Assembly: GCA_025403435.1 (NCBI GenBank)
Contig: CM046341.1
Coordinates: 14,531,219-14,595,218 of the forward strand
From: Artocarpus heterophyllus
Taxonomy: Eukaryota > Streptophyta > Magnoliopsida > Rosales > Moraceae
Direction: 5' to 3'
Length of the DNA: 64,000 bases
The translations under genes and the position numbers were made by a program. Below are positions 10,786 to 22,223 of this stretch, piece by piece; within the stretch, counting starts at the first letter, position 1; every line of letters begins with the position of its first letter. The notes below the pieces were generated by a model, which was not told the DNA's origin, ran no database searches, and saw nothing but the letters and a program-made list of their open reading frames with translations.

Positions 10786-13700
10786 GAACGGATTGTCAAA
10801 TGAGTATTGGGATAGGTTGTTCACTTTTATTGAGGTCGAAAAGAATTATGCAAATTTATTTGGAAATATCAGTTGTCCTTGTGTGAAGTGTAAAAATCAT
10901 GAAAATCATAACATGCAGCCAATTGAAAAGTGAAAGTACACATACATCGATTCGGTTTTGATACATCGTACACTAAATGGATTCACCATAGGGAAGTAGA
11001 AGAGGTTTCAAGTATAGGCCTAGTTGTAAGTGAACTAGCAGACAAGGTGTTGGCATTCATCGAAGATGTTGTTGGCATCAATGATGATCATGATATATTG
11101 AGTGAGACAGGAGTGGATATTAAAGATCCCTGGTATGATAAATTCGAATATCTCTTATCTAAACTCTAAGTGGGATTGTATCTGGGTTGCATTAAGTACT
11201 TAGTAAAATTGATGCACCTAAAAGTGCTCTATAAGTGGCCTAATGAATGCATGGATGCTATGTTGAAGTTATTAAAAGATGCATTTCTAGATGGGATCAA
11301 TTTACCTAAATCTCATTATGAGTCAAAAAAGTTATTGAGTAAATTAGGCCTAAGCTACTATACACTATGAATTCTCATAGTGAGTAGTTGTGGTTATTAT
11401 TTTCAAGTACGGTTTGAAGAAGGGGGCGTTCGTAGTGATTGAGGGGGTCGAAGACAAAGAAAACTGATTATTGAACCTTTTGCGCTTTTTTTTAAAGGAA
11501 AATATTGATCTACAGGCGTGTCTCATTTATAACACAAATTGTTGGAAGATAAGAAGAGGAAAAAAATTCTATGGAAAGTACTATGTTACTTTCCTCTGAA
11601 GGATCAATTGAACCACTTGCATGCTTCACATCATATTGCTAAGGAAATGACATGGCACCAATGCGGGCAATTAAAGGATGAAGACTTAATGCGTCATCCA
11701 ATTGACAGTAAAGAGTTGAAAGAGGTAGATAAAAAATACCCTGATTTTGCCCATAAACCAAGAATTGTTTGATTGGGGTTTAGTTGTTGATGGTTTCAAC
11801 CTTTTTGGGAACATGAGTCTTTTACACAGTATGTGGCCAATGGTTATGCCTGCTTATAATTTACTTTTGTGGTTATGCACCAAGTACCCATAGAAGATGT
11901 TGGCCTTGTTAATTCCTGGCCCAAATGCTCTTGGGAAAGATATGGATGTGTTCTTAAAGCCCTTTGTGGATGAGTTAAAAGAATTATGGGATAAAGAGAT
12001 TGTTATGCGTGATGCTGATTCAAAAACATCGTTCTAGATGTGGGCTATGTTGCATATGATAGCTAACGACTTCCCTGCTTGCAGTAGTTTATCTGGCTAT
12101 AGTGGTCAAGAGTATTTTGCATGTCCATTTAGCAACAATGCAACCACCTCAAAGCAGGTAACGAGTAAAACTTGTTTTGTTGGGCATACGATGGCTTCTT
12201 ATTACTCATAGGATGCAAAACAACAAAAATTTTGACGGTAAGGTTGATCAATGACCTCCCTCGCCCTAGAAATCTGTTCAACAAATATTAGCTTGGCTAT
12301 AGAAGGTTGGACCCAGATTGCCTAGTAAACATGAAAATTATAGGGGTAAGAAGTGAAAGAGGCATCCAACAAAGCTTAATTGGACAAAAAGAGTATCTTT
12401 TGAGAATTACCTTACTAGAGTTTACTGTTATTGCATCACAACTTAGATGTCACGCATATCGAGAAGGACGTATGTAATAGCTTATTGGGCACAATTCTAA
12501 ACATCGATGAAAAAAGTAAGGATATAGACAAGGCAAGGATCAACTTGTAAACCATGAGGGTTCATAAAGAGTTACATTTGTATAAGGAAAGTGATTGTTG
12601 GATGAACCAAATGATGTGTACACATTGATCTCAGATGATGGTAAAATGTTTGTGAGTATTTAAAATTAGTACAGTTCCCTAAATTGCTTCAAATCGAAGG
12701 AAAAATGTGATCAAGGGGAACAAAAAAATGTTTCGGTTAAAATCACATGACTGTCATGTCATAATGCATCAATTATTGCCAACTAAGATTCGACCATTTA
12801 TCAAAAAAGAGATTGTTGATGCAATAACAGAATTAAGCAACTTCTTCCAGTTGATATATTCGAGGACATTAAGGATAAGTGATTTAGAGAAAGCACATAA
12901 GGATATTGTTCTTATTTTATGCAAGTTAGAAACAATTTTCCCACCGGCCTTTTTTGATATTGTGGTTCATTTAGTAATGCACTTGCTAGAAGAAGCCATT
13001 CAAGGAGGACATGTTTATTTGAGATGGATGTATCCATTTGAAAGCTTCCTTGGATCATTGAAGGAGTATGTTAGAAATCGTGCATAACTAGAGGGATCAA
13101 TTGTAGAAGAATATATTGTCGATGAAGCTTTGACATTTTGTTCGATGTATCTAACTGGGATTGAGACAAGATTTAATAGACTTGAGAAAAATTGGGTGGT
13201 AGATGATGATGTAGATGGTAACACCAAAATTTATGTCATCAACACTCATTATCGTCCAATTAGGAAGATGACCACAATCACATTAGATAACCAGTTACGG
13301 AATAAAGCCGAGTGGTACATACTGCACAACTGTTCAAAAATTCAGTAATACATCGAGTAAGTATTACCCTACATTTATTTGTAAGTATGGTTGTGTCAAA
13401 GACTATTGTGTCACTCACTCAAATTCCATAATAAAAAGTGAGAAAATGAAGGAGTTGGAGGATAGCAGATGAACTGAATCATTGAAGGATCTTCAAGTAA
13501 TAGAGTTCCCAAAATGGTTTTAGAATAAGGTATAACCTTAATTAAAATTATATACTGTGCAACTTCCATCCACATTGACTAGAAATTCTTAATTTCCAAG
13601 AATTCTTTACCATTGAAAGAAGTTTAATCTTCAAGAGCATAACGAACCACAAGTAACCGATCAATTGGCTTTACTTTTATTTGGTTCAAGCTTCTCCATT

Positions 13701-14192
13701 AAAAGCCATCTTGGTTATGTGGTGAATAAAGTCAAGTTTCTAGCACACAATCGGGATATCAATCAAAGTATCCAAAATTTCGATGTCCATATTCGTGAAC
13801 CAGACAATAAAACATATTATAGAATCTACGAGGAAATTTACAAATTAACCTACATAAATATTAGTTTTGTTATTCTTTTCAAGTGTAAGTGATTCAACAC
13901 TCGTCTAGAAAAGAAGAGAGTAACAATATAAAAATACAACAAGCATCTTCATTAAGGACACGTTGTACAAGAATGAACCATTGATATTTGCATCTCTAGC
14001 AAAACAAGTGTTTTATGTAGATAATTTGTTTAACAGTCCAAATCGAAAAATTGTAGAACACTTTGGACATCAACATGTATGAGATTTTTCCGAAGCAGAT
14101 GTGGACAACATGATGGTAGTTAAAGATACGGAGTTTGCAAATGTTAAATTAGTAGTGAAACTACCAGAGATTGACACTTTGACATGAAATCG
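10786..14192 (+). pseudogene. Broken TNP2-type CACTA transposase
   Basis: Family domains appear in the expected order but in several frames. The transposase-associated N-terminal domain (CPCVKCKN near 10878, then HIHRFGFDTSYTKWIHH from 10936) includes a frameshift. The catalytic Transposase_21 region runs from about 11640 to 12250 (KKYPDFAHKPR, VVDGFNLFGNMS, LLIPGPNALGKDMDVFLKP, DELKELWDKE). DUF4218 covers 12707-13087 (HDCHVIMHQLLP, FESFLGSLKEYVRNRA) and its tail continues to about 13345. DUF4216 is split between 13660-13860 and 13930-14190 (DNLFNSPNRKIVEHFG). Stops and frameshifts between these blocks exclude a functional enzyme. Some blocks are still open for over 100 codons, so decay is moderate. 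Confidence 0.85.
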
Positions 14193-14513
14193 CCCTAACG
14201 TGTCATCTAATTTGTCACATCCAATGTTGATGCAATCTTAAAAGACAAGTCTGCCGAAGAAGATGAAGTCTCTGATTTGCAAGAAAAGGAGCATGAGACT
14301 TTAGGTGAGTACATTGAAGTGGAAGATGATGATATTAATGATGATGGCAACATTCAAGATATTAGTAGTGATGAAAAATAGAAATTATGTATAGCAGCCC
14401 TTGTTTGTTTTATACATGTCATTTTGATATCACAATTAAATATGTGTTCATAGTACTCATATAATAAACACTAAATATGATATTAAACCTTTCATTTGTC
14501 AACAGTTGGATAT

Positions 14514-16778
14514 GTTTAGGCCAATTACTACATGTGCCGGCTCTTCAAGTGAAGCACAGCCTCCACCCAACCCTATAGAGTTTTATCACAATGTCAGTCG
14601 GGTATGTTACAACCCAAATGTAAATTTGTCAAGTTTATTCAGTCAACTAATTTCAATTTGAAATGTTGATTGTGTTAGATATGTATGTCCTAAGGAGTAA
14701 AAATGTAATATATTTTTGAAAACATTTTTATCAATAAAGGATTTATTTATTATTTATATACCAAATTGTTGTCCTCTTTACATTCATATTTGTGAAATGT
14801 ACAATAAGAAAACAAAAGTCTGGGACTATCGGTCTAAGCCTTTAGAATCAAGCATATGATGGACAAATTATTAAATAGACATGATTCTAAAGGTGACAGT
14901 CTAAATCATAAGATCCATAATCGAGGGAATAAAGTTGGGTGCTTTATTCATGCAAAGATTGTTATATTATCTATATTCATAATGGAAGATGGTTTATCTA
15001 AGCCATCAGAGATAGACTCTGTGAATAGAAATATTGGTGCATTGTCATAGGTGACGATGTATTGGATCAAGATATAAAATGAAATTGATTTGGATTAATA
15101 ATTTTATCTCAGCAAATCAATTTACTTTAAATAATCATATGTGTTGTATTTTAAGTGGGCCTGTTGTCTTGACTTATGTCTTTTGATGCACCAAAGGGTG
15201 ATATCCATATTTTTATATTGATATGCTTGCCGGTACATTGGAGACATGACTCTTGATAGCGTAGACTTGTTATTCATAGATACGGAATCCGTAGCTCCTC
15301 TTTAGGAGTCGATGATATCCTCTTATATGCGTTATCCTGTAATTGGAAGATTGGAGTGCTCAACCATTTGGATACATAGTTATAACCGAATGTTATACTA
15401 TCTTTGGATGATAAATTTTCCAATGGTGAGATAATAGAATGTAAGATAAAAATAATCGGAAAGGTAAGACAAAATTTATCCTTAAGCTGATTGTAGATAT
15501 CCTATGGGGATACGATGCATTATGATATGTTATGAAGACTTAGCGATTTGGGCTTCATAATTCTATGTAGTTCGAGAGTGCAGCTCTAAGCTTTTAGTGG
15601 AATAGCGTTAGAGTTGATAATTAAGAAATGTGTATTTAGGATATTGGGTTTCATAATTATCGGGAGCTTAAACTATATAGGTCCATTAGATCCCCTTTGC
15701 TAGCTTATAATAAATCTTGTAACAATACGGTGTACTTTTTTCATAAATTGGTGACTTATGTTAAATTATTAGATTGACTAAAATTCAAGTTAATTAGATT
15801 TAATAATTCAAGTTAGTTTGTCGGTCGAATTTATTTTGTAATTAATTCAAGATAAACATGTTGGTTTATCGGTTGAATTAATTTGGTGAATTAATTCAAG
15901 ATAAATATGTTGAATTATTATGGATAATATCTTATTTATATGGGTTTATCTGGATATGACTATTTTAATCAGATAACTTCTCTAATGGGCTATTTAAATT
16001 AAAATTGAGGCTCTATCAAAAATACCAAAAACTAATAAGATAGGAATTATCCAATTGATTGAGTGGGGATCTATCTGATTAACCTGTGGAGTTTGAATTT
16101 GATTCGAACATGGTCACTGTGACGATGCGGTCGATTGTGTCTTTGTATTGCGGTCAACTACGGCAGGAAAAATTAGACTACGCATTTTCACTCTGAAATT
16201 GATTCAAATTCGAATTTTAAGGCCTTATCTGATAATGATTGACTCTAGGTCCGACCTCTATAAATAGGGAGTGAGACTCATAGGTTATTTAGATTAGTTG
16301 AGAGATTAAGAGTAAGCACTTTATTCTATGAGTCTTTGAACTCCCCTGAAAAGCTATTGGTCACAAATCACAAACGATAGTTCTGGGTATTTCTCAATTG
16401 GTTGGAAGGAAAATCACTGGGGAAGAGCTATACGACCTGCGTCCACACGTGCTCCAATCGTGGATAAAGAATAGCAAAGAAGACCAGTTAGTTAAGGCTC
16501 TTTTAGAATGTTCTTCTCTTTATCGATTATAGGAGCTCTTTAGGAAACAAAGTTAGTAAGATTAGGTTAATTTATGCATATAGCATGTCAAACTTATGTT
16601 TTGGATCCACTGTGTACTTTTTTCCAACAGATTAATGTTTGTAGCACCAGATGTCGTACCTCGTCGCCGTTTTGATCGAGGAGAGGCAAAAGGTCATGAA
16701 ATAGCCGCATATGTAGGAAGTACGAAAATATTCAGGTTCCGATTGTATCTAGAAGGCACTTGGTGGTTTGCCTCATAG
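14514..16778 (+). pseudogene. Second CACTA ORF, split by the solo LTR
   Basis: A short coding-like exon starts at the ATG at 14514 (MFRPITTCAG) and runs to a GTATGT donor at about 14600. After the solo LTR, 16630-16778 continues with a basic open stretch (residues VAPDVVPRRRFDRGEAKGH). In CACTA elements a second gene for a DNA-binding protein lies downstream of the transposase, and the position fits. Sequence similarity is too short to assign the family with certainty, and the LTR insertion would break any transcript. Confidence 0.35.
14673..16629 (+). mobile_element. Solo LTR (about 1.96 kb) inserted in the CACTA element
   Basis: It begins TGTTAGATATG and ends TTTTTCCAACA, the TG...CA form of an LTR. 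The flanks are GATTG (14668-14672) and GATTA (16630-16634), a 5-bp target duplication with one mismatch. A promoter-like TATAAATAGGG lies at about 16258, which sets the strand. No internal domain or second LTR follows, so unequal recombination has left a solo LTR. Its last 1.1 kb is shared with 4014-5129. The small ORF at 14856-15050 inside it is not considered real. Confidence 0.8.
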
Positions 16779-17305
16779 TTTGAAAGTGCCGTCAACATTT
16801 ACACTTGAGATACATATGAACCATTCCACGAAGCTTGTAGAGATATAAATGCCCAGCATAAGAGACATATTCAGTAGCGCATTATGGTATTCATTCAACT
16901 TCATTCTTATAGAACATAATTATACAATTATTTTTTATTTCTCATTTGAGATTGCTTGTGTTTCACTATATTTAACGTTTATGCTGTTTTCTTGTTATAT
17001 TTAAATGTACAACTAGATATGACTTGAGAATTGTCTATTGCTAGATTGGAACACTTGATCTGTAATTGTCTTATGGTTCTAATCTTCATTAGCAAATTGT
17101 GGTCATTAATAATGTGGAATAAAACCTAAGTTAAATGATCCTAGTTTTGCGTGTTTATTGTATAGATCAACCTATTTTTCTCAGGTAATACTTTCGTTAA
17201 ATTAAACTTAGCGAGTTTTTTCTTAGGTTATGTAATAGAAAGGAGTTTAATAGAGCACTTATCTTATTAAATCTATACTATAAAGAAAGATTGGGCTAGT
17301 AGAGC

Positions 17306-17521
17306 TGTTGGGAGTGTGCTCGGTGCCGTCCCCGAGGAGAGTTTCCTTGGTGGCTTAGCAAATGTTCTCGACATATGCACCAGGAAGTGCAATCTTAACC
17401 CCTCAAAGTTTGACTCCCTGCTAGCCGTACTGTAAGTTGTCATCTCCTCGGGAAGGACGAGTGCTTAGGTTGGATTGTCAGGGCCTACAAATAGACAACC
17501 ATTCACCACAAGAAGCTAACA
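17306..17521 (+). repeat. Truncated 5' LTR of the non-autonomous element
   Basis: Similar over its length to 18451-18653, including the start and the block ending AGAAGCTAACA. The remaining two thirds of the LTR are missing here. Confidence 0.65.
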
Positions 17522-18450
17522 CCCGGCTTCATTGCCAAGGTGTATCTTGCTCTAGAGGCTTGGCTAGGTCGGGAGCTCTGATACGCTATCATACCCTAGA
17601 CCTTGGACGCAATTGACCTCGCTTTGGTTTCCTCGTCCTCAGCAGCCGCTTCTCCTGATTCTTCTTCCCCAGCTGGTTGGTCCTTAGCGAAGACTTGGTG
17701 GTTATTTGGCCTGCAACAGGGGCAGAAGCCTTGGCTCCCTGGCCAGAGGTGCTTGGCACAATGGGGTCTCCACCAAGCTGGCACGTTCCTAGGCTGTACC
17801 TCGAGACGTGTCCACGGCGACAGCCCCGATGTACGGGTCTTCGCCCTATGTTCCTGGGCTGGATGCCTCTCGAGTATCATATCGAAGAACTCCTGCTCGG
17901 GTATAGTCTCGACACTAAAGCTCAATATTTAGGCCAGCCAGAACATGTCGTCATGCTTGGGCGAAACCTCTTTGATGTTGACTTCCTCTGTCAGTGATTG
18001 GTCTGTATCAATACTGCTGTCCGACCAAGAAATATTTATATCGTTTTGGGACTTGCTAAGGTCACTCATTCTCAAGTTCTATTCAGGAAAATTACCTGCT
18101 CGGTTTGTGGGAGCTCAGAACGAAGTCTTAAGTTCTCAGGTTACAACCTATAGCTCGGTAGTTAAAACTCAAAAATCCCAAAGTCTGGTTGTGCAAACAC
18201 ACTAGCATAACGAGAGGTTAACTCCTATTTATAAGCAGAACTTAGGTGCAAAACTCGAGCATGGAAATCAAAGAGGTATGATGATTATGCTCGTCAAGGA
18301 AACACTTAATTGCGTGACGACATGTGTCCCACCGAGCTTGACCGCGTGGCTCTTCATCTCTTGTCATCCTAGGAAGCTGCTTGAAGGCCAACATGAACCG
18401 ACCACACCCACTTGGCACAATCCACCCGCCCGAGGAGCACTGGGGGCTAC

Positions 18451-19064
18451 TGTTGGGAGTGTGCTTGGTGCCATCCCTGAGGAGCATTTCCTCAGTGGCT
18501 CAGCAAATGTGCTTGGCAGACGCACCAGTAAATGTGCTCTATAGGGTGCCTGCTGGTCGTGGTGCAAGCTGTCACCTCCTTAGGAAGGACAAGTACTCGG
18601 GTCGGATTGTTACGGCCTGCAAATAGATAGCCACTTACCAGAAGAAGCTAACAGATGGCCGAATTTCTGTCGTCAGATGGAGGCTGATCCTCCAGCGGAG
18701 ACCATGACACATGTCTCCTATCTTCTGACAATCTTTAATGTGACACACGGGTCATAGGTAAAGCCCACGTAACACTCGGTTCAAGTTGTAGCCTATAACT
18801 AGAGCGCATTTACTGTAGCTCAAGGCCAACGTGCTCCTTCTCAACTAACTAACTCTCATTCTTCGCCGAGCAGCACCCGCCTTGAGCGTTGGAGAGCCCT
18901 TGTCCGATACGGCACTGGCATCCCCCTTTTTTACCTTCGAAGTGTCCCTTCTCTTGTCGCAGGTACATCCGAGCAGGCCGAGACGAGTACGAAGAAGCCG
19001 TTTGAACACCGTGCTCGGCCGCATGTAGTGTTGACTCGCCGCTATTTACTGGTAAGCACCAACA
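18451..19064 (+). repeat. 3' LTR of the non-autonomous element
   Basis: The full-length copy starts TGTTGGGAG after a polypurine-like tract and ends CACCAACA. It is GC-rich compared with its surroundings. Confidence 0.65.
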
Positions 19065-19260
19065 AGAGTTTCTCACTATCTACGGTTATTAGTCTCAACG
19101 GAAAATTTAGAAGTGAATTCTATCTATGGTTATTAGTCCCAATCATTGGTTTTCTTGACAGTTGCTTAACTTGTTCTTATTGTATAATTGGTAATATGCA
19201 GCGAGCTCAAGTTATAAAAATCAGATGGGTTTCTGCTTAAAGATAATTGTTAGAAGTATT

Positions 19261-22223
19261 TGAGTGGAAAGAAACTTGGAAATTTACGAGGAGTGGAAAG
19301 AAACATGAACTACAAAATCATCTTTAGTTCTTATATTTTCTAGTTCTTATTCTATTTTGTCTTTTATTGTCGGCATTCTCTTGCCTTCGATCATGACAAA
19401 ATTTTGGCCAAGCCTGAGAATCTCTCTGGCCTGATTTTCGTTCACTTTTGATTGAATTTTATTGTTGAGATTTTGTGGTTGTATGTGGGAAGATCTTGAA
19501 TGTAAATGGACTGCTATAGCCACCAAAAAAAGCTAACCTTGATACAATGTGGTTAGAAACTGTAAATGTCTTTGTGCATTCTATTTAAGGAGCATGAACA
19601 GCTTTTTTTGAAAATTTTGTAATATGGTTTATTTAATTCTTTGTAATACTTTTTTTTGAAATTTTGATTTGAAAAGATAATCAACAAGTTTTGAGACATG
19701 ATCTGGCATATTTTAGGTTGAAACATAGCGGATTCCAACAGGGCTTTAAGACAAATTTTAATAGGTTTTAAAACTGAAGTTGACAAGCTTCGATGAATTT
19801 CAGGACAGAACCTGCTAAGTTTTAAAATGACATGCCACGTGAGAAAGTAAGGAAAGAAGATAATTTAAACTTTTAATAAATCATCTTATTTCATTACATG
19901 AACAATTTTAAAAAAAGAGCATTTTAAAACGAAAATCTTATAAAAATGCTCTTTTAGAGTTCATTCTTTTAAGGTGCACGCTAAGTCTTTGAATGCGGAT
20001 GTTTTAACGTCCCAAGTTTTTCTTTTGATTGCCACATTTATTACGCTAACGTAGTACAAAGGATTACAGGTTGAATAATAAATGAGTATGGACTTATTAC
20101 AAAATAAGCTAAATATGTTATTATAATAAGAAGAAAAAGGAGCAAAATAAGAATATTAAAATATACCATTTAAACAAAAGAATATTTATATATTTTTTTG
20201 AGGGAAATATTTAAGACGTTCTATGTGAGGAAAAAGAAAAATAAAAAGAGATTGGGAATTAATTCTGAAGTGATAAATGTTCCCATATTAAATTCCAAGG
20301 AGCAACTGTTTCGGCACTCGTATCTCCAACCGCTTATTTTTGGTCCTTATCTCTTTAGGCTTATTGTTTTGAGAGAATGTGCCGTTTCAAACGAGAGGTC
20401 AGCAGGACACGTTTTGCCAATCCCATAGAAAATCCCTTTTTTCACTAACTTCCATTTTTTATGTACCATATATATATATATATATTTTGAGTTAGCATTG
20501 AAACATATTTATTTTCTTTTTCAAAAAAATATTAATTTCTTTTTTTAAAAAAAAAATTAGTTTCTTCCCAAAAAATATTCTACTATACCTCTCTTTTTTC
20601 CCCTATTCTGGACACTTTGCTGGGGCACCCCACCAAATATTTTAATTATTTAGGGCACTACATACTAATTAAGGACACCATATCCCAAGACTACCCTTCA
20701 TCATCACTGCACGTGAGATACCTTAATGTGCCAAAAATTTGTCTTTTCAGAAATGGGCTCCACTTATATATTTCCACCATCCAAATAGGAGGAGAAAAAG
20801 TATTCATATTAAAAAAAAAATGAGAGATACATAAATAATAATAATAATAATAACCTGCCATTTGGGTTATAATAAGCAGGTTAGTCTTAAGCTTCGTTAA
20901 TGTCATTTCATTTTTGCATGCTCAATTCTCTCCCTTTCTCTATCTCTCTCTATCATTGTTCGGTAAGTTTTTTTTTTTTTTTTTTTGCTCCTTTCCTTTT
21001 TATTTATATAATATATTGAAGCTCCTATCATGTCATGTATGTATGTCTGACATTCTCTTTTTTATTTTTGAGGAAGTATGTCTGACATTTCTTCATCTGG
21101 GTTACCTGCATTCTATTATTTTACAAATTTTAAGATGTTTTAAATCTTGGGGATTATTATTATTATTATTATAAAATTATAAATATATGGAACAAAAGAA
21201 AGAAATAGAATGATGAACAGTATTTATTGCGTTTTCTTGTTGTGGATATTCTTATTTTATTCTTTCATGTTTGGCTTCCCTGAAAGTGTAAAAGGACGGA
21301 AAGAAGAGAGAGGGAGTTTGGATTTCAAATTTCAAAAGCATGCTTGTTTTGGGCAAAAGGTGAGACTTTGAGGAGACCCCTCTTTTGATTGATGCGCACT
21401 ACGCCACAGAAACAAAATCCCAACATTGATAAATAAATATATATTTATTGCTTGTAAAGTATTGGGTATCTTCAGAAACAGTGTCAGAAAAAATAAGGAA
21501 AAAACAAGAGAGGAAGAAAAGGTATTGGACTTTGTTAATAGGATAGACATATTTGTACAATTGTATGTCAGGCAAAAGTGTATTTACGTATGTAATATAA
21601 TATACATAAACACACATGTATAGGCACATATATATAGATGTATAGATAGGCCTGTATTGTCTGTCTGAAAGTGTCTGTGGTAAGCGAAAAAGAGTGCCCA
21701 GAATAGCCACTATTTGTATCTGGGTCTTATTAATTGCTATAAGCTTTAAAGATTTTGTATTGAAAGGTCTGATCCTAATGGGTGGTTCTTCCTGTTGTTG
21801 CATCCTCGGTTCTCTGAAGGAATTCATGGCTGTGACAGCTATATTGCTTTTGTACCTTTTCTTTTTCTTTTTCCTTTTCCTGGGCTTTGATGATTTGATT
21901 CTCTTCTATTTCTCCCCTTGTAACTGGGAGTTATTTCTTCATCCTGCTTCTAGACCTTCCGGGGTTTCTCAAGCTCTCATCTGCAAATCTGCATGGTGAT
22001 TTACTGTTTTCTTCACTCTCTCTCTCTCTCTCTCTCACTTATTCCTTTATAATATATATCAGGGTTTGTCGCTTTCTTTTTAGATTTTGGCTTTTCTAAT
22101 TACAAAACAAACTTTTTTGTATTGTGCATGGAAATGTGCATTTCTTTTTTCCTCTTTTTCATTTTATTCTTTCTTACTGTTTGTTTTTCTGTTCTAGTTG
22201 ATGGTTGAGAGTAAGGCCTGGCA
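19261..22223 (+). other. Upstream region and probable 5' leader of the ARID-HMG gene
   Basis: No coding sequence is supported. The distal part (19261-20580) is AT-rich and featureless apart from an AT run at 20468-20483. The proximal part has an ATA triplet run (20835-20852), a T run (20968-20985), a TAT triplet run (about 21152-21171) and a CT run (22013-22036). A GTGATTTACTG donor-like site near 21996 and TTCTGTTCTAG ending at about 22198 could bound an intron in the 5' untranslated region, because the start codon follows shortly after. The transcription start cannot be placed. Confidence 0.4.

Larger units (their letters stand above)
17306..19064 (+). mobile_element. Non-autonomous LTR element (TRIM/LARD-like) with a truncated 5' LTR
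   Basis: The segment starting TGTTGGGAGTGTGC occurs twice in direct orientation, at 17306 and 18451. The second copy runs to ACCAACA at 19064 (614 bp). The first stays similar only to about 17521 and then passes into unrelated internal sequence, so the 5' LTR seems shortened by deletion. The flanks AGAGC (17301-17305) and AGAGT (19065-19069) form a 5-bp target duplication with one mismatch. A purine-rich tract with CACTGGGGGCTAC precedes the 3' LTR. The 0.9-kb internal part is GC-rich and encodes no gag or pol. Confidence 0.7.
8590..19260 (+). mobile_element. Decayed CACTA (En/Spm) transposon with nested LTR insertions
   Basis: The left end starts with CACTACTACAA, the hallmark terminus of the CACTA superfamily. 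It is followed by a subterminal region rich in TCGCAAAT- and GCGACAA-like motifs, a leader, and TNP2-type transposase remains in the order known for the family. The body is interrupted by a solo LTR (14673-16629) and a non-autonomous LTR element (17306-19064). No TTGTAGTAGTG right terminus was found, so the right end given here is only the last stretch that could belong to it. Without the two insertions the element would be about 7 kb. Confidence 0.65.

Noticed and set aside
17596..17997. Three overlapping ORFs of about 105 codons on both strands
   Set aside because: They lie in the GC-rich interior of a non-autonomous LTR element, overlap in several frames, and show no gag or pol motifs.
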